64,000 nucleotides of DNA from Flavobacterium sp. HSC-61S13 (GTDB lineage Bacteria > Bacteroidota > Bacteroidia > Flavobacteriales > Flavobacteriaceae): contig NZ_JALJZV010000018.1 in assembly GCF_024171535.1 (NCBI RefSeq), forward strand, positions 16,480 to 80,479, in the 5' to 3' direction. Below the pieces are notes generated by a model. The model did no database searches and was not told where the DNA came from. It worked only from the letters and a program-made list of their open reading frames with translations. Every line of letters starts with the position of its first letter. Positions within the stretch are counted from its first letter, which is position 1. Of this stretch, positions 26,273 to 35,100 are shown piece after piece. The translations under genes and the position numbers were made by a program.

Positions 26273-29188
26273 TTAGTATCCAAACAATTCTTCTAATGTC
26301 AATTCTTTGATGTTACCGAATTTCTTAACGGCTTCCCAATCCAAATTGTCTTTTTTACCGATTAATCCCACGTTGAATTTTTTTCCTTTTACGTGTTTAT
26401 TAAAGAAACTGGCTAAATCCTTCATCTCAATTTTTTGAGTTTGCGGATATAAGTCTTTATTGATATCGTAATTAAATCCTTTCTCTTGTAGGGTCAACCA
26501 ATAAAAGAAAATATCGGACTTACTATAACGCTTAGTAGACAATCTCTTTAAAGCAGATGCCTTAGCATTTTGAAATTGATTTTCTGCCTGTGGCATGTCA
26601 TTCATCAATTCCATCATAGCATCAACAGCTTGTGGCAATTTATTTGCCTGAGTTCCTACATAAGCCACTACATAATTATATTTATCCTTCTTGGAAGCAT
26701 CGGCATAATAAGAATAAGCCGAATACGCTAAAGATTTGGACTCTCTGATCTCCTGGAAGACAATAGAAGACAATCCTGATCCGAAATATTCATTAAAAAC
26801 TCCTGAAGAAACCAGATTTTCCTTATTAAATTTTTCTTCTCTAGCACGGAAAGAGATTTCCGCCTGTACCATATCATAGGGAGCAAAATACACCGTTCCG
26901 TCTGTAGCAGGCTCTTCATATTTCTTCGGTGTCGGAATGGTTTTTCCCTTTCCTAAGTTATGGTCCGCTACCAAGGCTTTTTTAGTAGTTGTTAAGTCAG
27001 TCCCGTAATAGAATATTTGTTGATCAAAGTTAAAAAACTCATGGATAATATTCACTAATTCTTCTGGTTTAATCGTCTTTAGAGTTGATTCACTTAGTAT
27101 GTCTCTAAATTTGCTGTTAGCTCCAAACATCACATAACTGTTTAATGCGCGTTGAATACCACTTTTACTCGCTTTAGCGTCTGTTCTCTCTTTTAAGATT
27201 TGATCGACATAATTATCATATGCCTGCTGATCTGCTTTAGCATCCGCAATTAAATGCTCAAACAATTTGATACCCGCAGGAATATTCTCTTGTAAACCAC
27301 TTACGTATACATAAGTTCTATCTTCACCAGCACTCACACCATAATCCACTCCGAGTTTGTAAAACTCTTTTTTGATGTCTTCTGGTGAGTATTTATTCGT
27401 ACCTAAGAAATCCAAATAGTTGATGGCTAAAGCCAGCTTGTTATCGTGATTAGACCCTACCTCAGTAATATACATTACCGTAGACAGTTGATTCGTGTTG
27501 TTCTTGATAAACGCTAAGGGTGTTTTTTTACCGATGGTTTCTCTTTGAATCGCTTTGTCAAAATCAACAAATACCGGCGCGATGTCCTTTACTTTGATTT
27601 TCTTGAAATCCTTGTAAAATTGCGATTCATTTTCACGATTTAAATCTATAGGTGTAATACCCGGATTCTCTACGCGAACCAATTCTTTGTTTTCTCCTTG
27701 TTTTTTATAAACAACTACATAATTATCTTTGTAATTTTTATTGGCGAAATCAACGATTTCAGCTTTGGTGATCTTAGATAATTCATCAATTTCCGATACT
27801 ACTTTATTCCAAGGCTTGCCCTGTATAAAAGCACCATACATTTCAGTAGCCAATGCATCATTACTCTCCAAAGACTTCATAGCCTGTTTCTTTAAATCAT
27901 TAACCACTGCAGCTAATAACCAATCGTCAAACTGTCCTTTCTTGATTTTATCCAACTCCCCCATCAACAGGGTTTTTAATTCGTCAAGAGATTGACCTTC
28001 GTTTGGATAAGCTCCCAATTGATGAACGGAAAAATCCTTCATAATCATTGGCGAACTTTGTGCACCCAATGCTTTTTGCTTTTGGTTGATATTTAAGTCG
28101 ATTAGACCCGCTGTTCTGTTGCTCAGCAACATATCTATTAAAGTCAAATATTGTGCGTCTTTTGTGTTTGCTCCGCCCAATCTATAGCCAATTTCAATAC
28201 GCTCTGAAGACGGACTAAATATATCTTTGGTTTGCACTTTTGTCAAAGCAGGTTCCTTAGCTACATATTGCTCGGGTTGTACCCCTTTTTTCATTTTACC
28301 CAAATAACGATCTACCAATTGAATGGTTGGCTCAAATTCCAAATCTCCTACTAAGACTACAGCCATATTATTGGGTACATAGTATTTTTGGAAATAATCG
28401 TGAATCGCCAACATCGATGGGTTCTTCAAATGTTCTGAAGTTCCAATCGTCGTTTGAGTTCCATAGTGCGATTTTGGAAACAACAATTTCATCATGGCTT
28501 CGTGAGTTGCCCAATAATCATTGTCCTGACCGCGGTTAAACTCCTCGTATACCGCCTCTAATTCCGTGTGAAACAAACGCAAAACCAATTCGGAAAAACG
28601 CTCATTTTCAACAACCAACCATTTCTCCAATTCGTTAGATGGAATGTTGTTTTTATAGACCGTCTCATCAAACCAAGTATGGGCATTGGTACCGGTAGCA
28701 CCAATAGAAGCGACTAATTTATCGTATTCATTAGCAACCGCATATTTTGAGGCTTCCTTAGAAACTTGGTCAATTTGTTTGTAAAGCGCTACTTTTTTAG
28801 TCGGATCCGTTTCTTTTTTATGGGCTTCATACAAATCCGAAATCTGTTTTAGAAGCACTTTCTCCATTTCCCAGTTACTCGATGCCATTTTAGAGGTGCC
28901 TTTAAACAACATGTGTTCAAGGTAATGCGCTAATCCTGTGTTATCTTCAGGATCGTTATTTGAACCGGTACGAACCGGTACATAAGTTTGTATACGCGGC
29001 TCATCTTTATTCTGTGCCAAATAAACTTTTAATCCGTTGCTCAAGGTATAAATCCGCGTTTTCGACGGATCATTTTCAACAGACTCGTAAACATAACCGT
29101 TAGAGTCTTTAGTGGAAATTGTTTTAAATTGTGCTTGTATCGTAAATGCAGAAAATAATAATCCCACTATCAGTAATTTCTTTATCAT
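26273..29188 (-). CDS. M16 family zinc metallopeptidase (pitrilysin-like), exported
   Basis: A 971-residue exported peptidase. The signal peptide MIKKLLIVGLLFSAFTIQAQ is followed by the first M16 domain, with the inverted zinc motif HxxEH in 'NTGLAHYLEHMLFKGT' (about residues 85-100) and the downstream Glu in 'ELEAVYEEFNRGQDN'. Four M16-type domains are present, and the second pair lacks the zinc motif, as expected for the non-catalytic half of the clamp. Such enzymes degrade peptides of up to about 70 residues in the periplasm. Its length is near that of pitrilysin (about 960). A second exported M16 protein (58884-61616) of different sequence is encoded in the same window. The gene has its own terminator, and a candidate promoter box lies at 29221-29228. 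Confidence 0.93.
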   Translation of the reverse strand: MIKKLLIVGLLFSAFTIQAQFKTISTKDSNGYVYESVENDPSKTRIYTLSNGLKVYLAQNKDEPRIQTYVPVRTGSNNDPEDNTGLAHYLEHMLFKGTSKMASSNWEMEKVLLKQISDLYEAHKKETDPTKKVALYKQIDQVSKEASKYAVANEYDKLVASIGATGTNAHTWFDETVYKNNIPSNELEKWLVVENERFSELVLRLFHTELEAVYEEFNRGQDNDYWATHEAMMKLLFPKSHYGTQTTIGTSEHLKNPSMLAIHDYFQKYYVPNNMAVVLVGDLEFEPTIQLVDRYLGKMKKGVQPEQYVAKEPALTKVQTKDIFSPSSERIEIGYRLGGANTKDAQYLTLIDMLLSNRTAGLIDLNINQKQKALGAQSSPMIMKDFSVHQLGAYPNEGQSLDELKTLLMGELDKIKKGQFDDWLLAAVVNDLKKQAMKSLESNDALATEMYGAFIQGKPWNKVVSEIDELSKITKAEIVDFANKNYKDNYVVVYKKQGENKELVRVENPGITPIDLNRENESQFYKDFKKIKVKDIAPVFVDFDKAIQRETIGKKTPLAFIKNNTNQLSTVMYITEVGSNHDNKLALAINYLDFLGTNKYSPEDIKKEFYKLGVDYGVSAGEDRTYVYVSGLQENIPAGIKLFEHLIADAKADQQAYDNYVDQILKERTDAKASKSGIQRALNSYVMFGANSKFRDILSESTLKTIKPEELVNIIHEFFNFDQQIFYYGTDLTTTKKALVADHNLGKGKTIPTPKKYEEPATDGTVYFAPYDMVQAEISFRAREEKFNKENLVSSGVFNEYFGSGLSSIVFQEIRESKSLAYSAYSYYADASKKDKYNYVVAYVGTQANKLPQAVDAMMELMNDMPQAENQFQNAKASALKRLSTKRYSKSDIFFYWLTLQEKGFNYDINKDLYPQTQKIEMKDLASFFNKHVKGKKFNVGLIGKKDNLDWEAVKKFGNIKELTLEELFGY

Positions 29189-29220
29189 AAAAAGATTTGA
29201 TAGATTAATAAAAAGATTAT

Positions 29221-29228
29221 CAAAAATA
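29221..29228 (-). promoter_or_regulatory. Putative -7 box of the first M16 gene
   Basis: On the minus strand TATTTTTG matches TAnnTTTG exactly, 32 nt before the ATG. No -33 element is clear in this AT-rich stretch, so chance is a real possibility. Confidence 0.35.
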
Positions 29229-29376
29229 GTTATTAAAAAGGATATTCATGGTAATTTTTGATAAATATCGATTGGAATACCGCTACATGCCGAAAGCGAT
29301 CTAAGTACAATTTTGGATCATACTTAGCGTTGCGAATTTTTTGGTTCGAAACATCAATTTTACGCGAACTTGGTCA

Positions 29377-29991
29377 TCATTTATTCTGAAGTGCCCATTT
29401 TAGCAAGGTGTTTTTCTCTTTGGGCAATCCTAGCTTTTCAATAATATTGGAACGATGGCCCTCTACCGTTTTTTCCGACAAAAAAAGCAATTCTGCAATT
29501 TGCTTACTGGTTTTTTGTTGGCTAATCAACTCGATGATCTTACGTTCAGATAGCGTTAATGCAAATAGAGCATGGTCGAGCCTCGAGTTGTCAACAATTA
29601 AATCAACTTCTAAGAAAGCACTTAAGTACCGATTTCCGATTTTTACTTCATCCAAACATTTTTGCAATTCGGTCTGCGCATATTCTTTTAAAATATAACC
29701 ATATATGCCGTATTCTTTTGCTTTTTTATATACGGTCATTTCCTTGTGCATCGTCAATAAAATGATCTTGGTTTTCAATTTGGCTTCCTGTACTTTCTTT
29801 GCTACATCTAAACCGTCTAATCCAGGCATATTAATATCCAAAATTGCGATATCTGGATGATGTAATCTAATTAAATTTAAAGCGGCAATACCATTAGAAC
29901 AAGTATCCGAAACCTTATAACCATAGGATTCAACAAAACTCTTAGTTCCTTGTAAGGTAAACGGGTGGTCATCAGCGATCAGTATATACAT
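29377..29991 (-). CDS. Response regulator, NarL/FixJ type (LuxR HTH)
   Basis: A 204-residue two-component regulator. The receiver domain has the acidic pair in 'ILIADDHPFTLQG', the phospho-acceptor Asp52 in 'IAILDINMPGLDG', a switch Thr ('IILLTMHKE') and Lys ('YILKEYAQTE'). The C-terminal LuxR-type helix-turn-helix is 'LTLSERKIIELISQQKTSKQ' followed by 'FLSEKTVEGHRSNIIEKLGL'. Its ATG overlaps the stop codon of the sensor kinase by one base (TAATG), so the two are translationally coupled and form one signalling pair. Targets are not stated by the sequence. The divergently transcribed SprB-repeat protein gene is a plausible but unproven target. Confidence 0.95.
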   Translation of the reverse strand: MYILIADDHPFTLQGTKSFVESYGYKVSDTCSNGIAALNLIRLHHPDIAILDINMPGLDGLDVAKKVQEAKLKTKIILLTMHKEMTVYKKAKEYGIYGYILKEYAQTELQKCLDEVKIGNRYLSAFLEVDLIVDNSRLDHALFALTLSERKIIELISQQKTSKQIAELLFLSEKTVEGHRSNIIEKLGLPKEKNTLLKWALQNK

Positions 29992-32000
29992 TAGATTTTC
30001 TTTATTTCGACAGTGATTATAGTTCCTTTCTTATCTGAATATATTTTAGCTGATCCACCAATCACCCGGCTTCGTTCAATGATGTTGTGTAGTCCGAAAG
30101 AGTTACTATTGTTCAACACCTCATTGACATCAAATCCCTTACCATTGTCTTTAATTTCAATATAAATACTATTTCTGTCCTCAGTAATAGAAATTTTAGC
30201 TGCAACGGCCTCCGCATATTTAATGATATTGGATAGCGCTTCTTGAATGATTCGATATATCTGCAGTTCCACAGACGTGGATAAGGTAGCTTGGTAATCA
30301 ATCTCAGCCGTTACCATAAATCCATTAGTGGTTTGTGCTCGCTCTACCAATTGATTGATCGTCGCCTTAAGCCCTACTTTATCAAACATAATCGGATGTA
30401 GATTTCTGCTTATACTTCTGATGTCATTAATGATACTGTCTATTTTTTGGTCGGTTTGACTGGATTTTTGTTCCATAGAATTTTTCAAACTCAGTAGCTC
30501 GTGACTCACACTATCGTGAAGGTCACTGGCAATTCGCTTGCGTTCTTCTTCTGTTTTCTCCAAAAGTTGCTTGGTATACATTTGCGCATGTGCCTTTTCT
30601 ACTTTTAACTTCCTTTGTTTTTGTCTTAAAATCACCGCCAAAACCAGAAGTACGAAAACAATCAATGCCGAAAACAATAAAGCAATCGTCGTGTTTTTAT
30701 TGATCAAGCTCTTTTGTTGAAAAGCAATTTGTTGTTCTTTTTTCTCGGTCTGATATTGAGCGTTCAATTCAACAACCTTGTTGACCATTTCCTCTTTACC
30801 GATGCTGTCTTTCATCATCTCAAAATCGGTCCGGTAGTCCAAGGCTTTTTCGAAATTTTTCTTCGCAATCGCATCATTTAACAAGGTGGCATAAAAGTCG
30901 CGTGCCTTGGAGAAGTTCCGCTTTTCCAAAAAACCTGGAATCATATTTTCGATAAACTGGGTATCTTTAATTCCCCTATTTACTTTTATTTCATAGGTGG
31001 CCAACATCACGTCGTATTCTAAATTAGCAATCTTGGAATCTAAGGCTATGATCTCGGGTCTAATTTCATCTAAAACCAACTTCGCGTCCTCAAATTTACC
31101 TTCATCTAGCAATTTGACGTTGTGGTACGACGCTAAAGACACTTTTATAGAAGTATCGTTAAGACCACTTTGTTTAAAGGCTCGATAAGTGGAATCTATC
31201 AGGGGATACATCTTATCGAATTGCTTGGTGTGATCGTAGATATTAATCTTATTAAAAAGGCAGATAAAAACATTTGTTTGGTTGACTTTTCTGTTTAAAA
31301 CAGCATATTTCAAAGCCGCATTAATGCTTCGAATCGCATTATCTGCGTCATTGGATCCCATATAAATATTAGACGAATTGAGATGTATACCCAATAAAGC
31401 CGATATATTATCTGTTTTACTGATGTACTCTAAGGCCTTAAAGTTGTTTTCCAAGGCTAGTTTTTGATTTCCCATCCAAAAATAACAAGTCGAAATGGTT
31501 CGGTAAGAATCCCCAATTCTATAATAACTCAGATAGTCTGTAGCTTCAAGTAAGGTGATCTGTCGATAATTTTCAATGGCTTTAGTAAAATCTCCTTTAT
31601 CGTAATAATAGTCTCCTAAATAGGTGTAAACAAAAGTACTGTTGATCGGAGCCACTTTGTCTTTATAGAGCGTCGCGAAAGAAGTTAAGGTTTCCAAAAA
31701 CAGTTGGTCAAAGTAAAAGAAGCCCGAATTATTCAAACTGACAAACTCCATAGCTTTAGCAGCATCTTTATAGTTCTTCTCTCTAATTTTTTGATTGTAA
31801 TACTTGTAAAAGGTTGTCTGATAATTTTCTTGATGATAGTTATTTGGTTCTTCTAACCAGGTGGTGATACTGTCAAACTGTTGCGAATGGTCCTTTTTAT
31901 AGATTATCGATTGATCTTTATATTGTTGGCAGCTACCCAAGAATATTACCGATATCAAAGCCATCAGCAAACCAATACTTATTTTATTATTCACAAACAT
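29991..32000 (-). CDS. Sensor histidine kinase with extracytoplasmic TPR region (HisKA_3 type)
   Basis: A 669-residue sensor. The N-terminus carries a signal with a lipobox-like 'FLGSC' (Cys24), followed by an extended tetratricopeptide-like helical region (about residues 50-400; for example 'AIENYRQITLLEATDYLSYY'). A single transmembrane helix lies near residue 440 ('IALLFSALIVFVLLVLAVIL'). The HisKA_3 dimerisation box 'ERKRIASDLHDSVSHELLS' carries the phospho-His near residue 493, and a HATPase domain contains 'IIQEALSNIIKYAEA' and 'IKDNGKGFDVNE'. The ATG at 32000 was chosen over a TTG one codon upstream. It is coupled to the LuxR-type regulator. Cys24 may be lipidated, which would give the sensor two membrane anchors, or the segment may simply be a signal anchor. 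Confidence 0.92.
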   Translation of the reverse strand: MFVNNKISIGLLMALISVIFLGSCQQYKDQSIIYKKDHSQQFDSITTWLEEPNNYHQENYQTTFYKYYNQKIREKNYKDAAKAMEFVSLNNSGFFYFDQLFLETLTSFATLYKDKVAPINSTFVYTYLGDYYYDKGDFTKAIENYRQITLLEATDYLSYYRIGDSYRTISTCYFWMGNQKLALENNFKALEYISKTDNISALLGIHLNSSNIYMGSNDADNAIRSINAALKYAVLNRKVNQTNVFICLFNKINIYDHTKQFDKMYPLIDSTYRAFKQSGLNDTSIKVSLASYHNVKLLDEGKFEDAKLVLDEIRPEIIALDSKIANLEYDVMLATYEIKVNRGIKDTQFIENMIPGFLEKRNFSKARDFYATLLNDAIAKKNFEKALDYRTDFEMMKDSIGKEEMVNKVVELNAQYQTEKKEQQIAFQQKSLINKNTTIALLFSALIVFVLLVLAVILRQKQRKLKVEKAHAQMYTKQLLEKTEEERKRIASDLHDSVSHELLSLKNSMEQKSSQTDQKIDSIINDIRSISRNLHPIMFDKVGLKATINQLVERAQTTNGFMVTAEIDYQATLSTSVELQIYRIIQEALSNIIKYAEAVAAKISITEDRNSIYIEIKDNGKGFDVNEVLNNSNSFGLHNIIERSRVIGGSAKIYSDKKGTIITVEIKKI

Positions 32001-32017
32001 CAATTATTATTTTTAAA

Positions 32018-32025
32018 CAAAAGTA
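32018..32025 (-). promoter_or_regulatory. Putative -7 box of the kinase-regulator operon
   Basis: On the minus strand TACTTTTG matches TAnnTTTG exactly, 17 nt before the ATG at 32000, which implies a very short leader. The -33 region is not clear. Confidence 0.4.
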
Positions 32026-32149
32026 TCCTATTCTATCCAATAAATATGTTTTTGTTAAAAATATAGGGTTTCCCCTTGTATGATATTATTTTTTTATCAA
32101 TCAGTTTTGTAGTGAATTACTAACGACTATTTAATCCGCATTCAGGCTT

Positions 32150-35100
32150 ATGAAAAAAAACTATTTATTAACACCATTCAAAGTTCCTATCGCACTAGTA
32201 CTACTGTGCTTTATAACTTTTTCAACCTGGGCACAGAGCATTACGACTCATCCCACAACGTTGACAAAAAATGATGGCCAAGCAGCATCATTCCACGTTG
32301 TCGTGAACGGCACTGTCTCGGCATACCAATGGCAAGTTAGTCGCGATGGCGGTTTAACTTACAAATCAATTACTGATGACAACACCTATAGCGGTAGTAA
32401 AACAACAACGCTTAACATCGGTAAAGCGAGTCTTGCCATGAATGGGAATTTCTATCAGCTAACTACAGTCGTTAATGGGCAATCGTTAACTTCCCGTCAA
32501 GCCATACTAAATGTATTTCCATCCAATAGCTCTGCGCAGTGGGATTTACAGGGTAGTGCGGGCTTTTCAGAGCAACCCACTGCGAGTTACGCAAATATCG
32601 TATTTGCACCAAACGGCACGTCCTACGTCGCCTACATGGATGGCTTAATGGGAAAAATTTCTGTAATGAAATGGAATGGTTCTAGTTGGGAGAAAGTAGG
32701 ATTATCCGGTTTCTCTGCAGGAATGGCCAATCATGTCAAAATAGCAATCTCCCCTTTAGGTGTCCCATACGTCGCTTTTATGGATGATGTAAACTTGGGC
32801 AAGGCAACAGTCATGAAATTTGATGGTAGTCAATGGGTAAATGTCGGATCTGCTGGTTTTTCTGCCGGCAAGGCTTATCATTTGTCCTTGGCCTTCCATC
32901 AAACGGAACATCCATACTTAGCCTTTTCCGATGGATCTGTAGGTAACAAAGCCTCTGTGATGAAATTTGACGGAACAACTTGGCAGATTTTCGGAACTTC
33001 CGGTTTTTCAAATGGCGGATGCACTTCCCTTAATTTGGCTTTTAACGGATCGGGAGTTCCTTATGTAGGTTATGTGGATTCCAAGGATTTTTTAAACCCG
33101 AATATCACCGTAATGACCTTTATAAACAACAGCTGGACCGTAGTGGGTAGTCCCGCATTCTATCCCGAAAGAATCAATGATGCGAATTTGGCCTTAGACC
33201 CTACTGGAACACCTTATGTCGCGTTTCGAGTTGGAAAATATGGCAACAAGGCAAATGTCATGAAATTTGATGGAATTAGCTGGCAATCAGTAGGAACTCC
33301 ACATTTTTCGGAAAACGCCTCCACCATGTTAACTTTTATCATAGATCGCTTAGGTGATCCTTATGTGACCTTTATTGACAGTGGTAAAAACAACACCAAT
33401 CAAGCCAGTGTAATGAAATGGAACGGAAATGAATGGGTACTTGTGGGAGAAGCTAGTTTCTCTCAAGCTGCGGTAAATTATCCACGTATTGCGCTTGATC
33501 TCCATTCCAACCCATTTGTAGCTTATACAGATCAAGCCTATGGTGGAAAAATGACTGTGATGAAATTCCTTGCAGCAGCTCCAACCATCACTCAACAACC
33601 CACTGATCAAAACGTTTTAGCTACTCAATCTACCGAGTTTAGCGTAATCACTACGGCAATCACTCCGACATATCAATGGCAAATCAGTACTGATGAAGGA
33701 AAAACCTTTAACCCAATTACTGATGGAAGTGTTTATACTGGAGCTACGACCTCAATACTAAATCTTAACCATGCAAACGCTTCGATGAACGGCTATTTGT
33801 ATCGAGTAGTAATCAACAACGGTAAAGACAGTTATTCTGATAGCGCTGCGTTAACAGTCCAATCGGGTATCCTCATTCAACAGCAACCTCAAGACATAAC
33901 GGCTTGCCCGGGTAACAATGCCTCGTTAAGCGTTCTAGCGACAGGAGTAACAAACTATCAATGGCAACTCGACGAAGGCCTAGGATATTACGATCTAATA
34001 GACAATAGCAGCTATGTTGGAACCAATAGTGCTACACTGACAATTAATGGCGTTACTATAGCTATGAACGGTTATAAATATCGCGTATTTCTATCGGCAA
34101 GTTCCGCACCTACAATTACTCAAACAGCACTACTAAGCATTCCTACTTTAATCGTTGATTCGGAAATCACAGAACTTTCCTGCTCAGGCGGTAATACAGC
34201 TAAAATTGCCCTAAGCACAACTGGAGGAACGGCACCTTATTCGTATTTGTGGAACAACAAGGAAACGAGCGACAGCATTAGCAATCTAACTGCAGCTACA
34301 TACAGTGTAGTGATTACAGATGCAAATGGATGTATCAATACCAAGATTTTCGACATCATTAAACCTTCAGCCATCACGATCGTAGACAGTCAAAGCAATG
34401 TCACTTGTAACGGTGCTTCAAACGGAACAGTCACTGCAACTGCTAGTGGAGGAACAGCCCCGTATGCTTACTCTTGGTCACCTAAAGGAGGTACGACACA
34501 AACCGCTACTGGATTAACTGCAGGAACCTACACGGTTACCGTAACGGATTCGAAAGGTTGTGTGATCAATCATTCCTATGAGATAACAGAACCCACAGCT
34601 TTAAATGCAAATACATCCCAACAAAATGTAGCCTGTTTTGGCAGCGCAACTGCTTCTGCTTCTGCAACACCCACAGGTGGAACTGCTCCATACAGCTTCA
34701 AATGGTCAAACGGCGCAACAACGCAAGGAGTAACTGGATTGAGCATGGGCGATCACCAGCTTGTTATTACAGATGCAAAAGGCTGTAGTATAACTAAAGA
34801 ATTTAACATTCTTCAATATCCAAAAATGGAAGTCGTTACATCTCAGACAGATGTTATTTGTTATGGATCATTTACAGGATCAGCCACAGTCGTTGTAAGT
34901 GGGGGAGCTTCCGGCTATACGTACTCTTGGGCGCCAATTGGTGGATCTGAATCAACTGCTACAGGACTTCAAGCAGGACAATATGCCGTTACAATTACCG
35001 ACGCAAAAGGATGTACAACCACCGAATCCTTTACTATTGCACAACCAGAACCTTTGGTTATCACTAGCACACAAACCAATATCAGTTGTAGTGGTAATCC

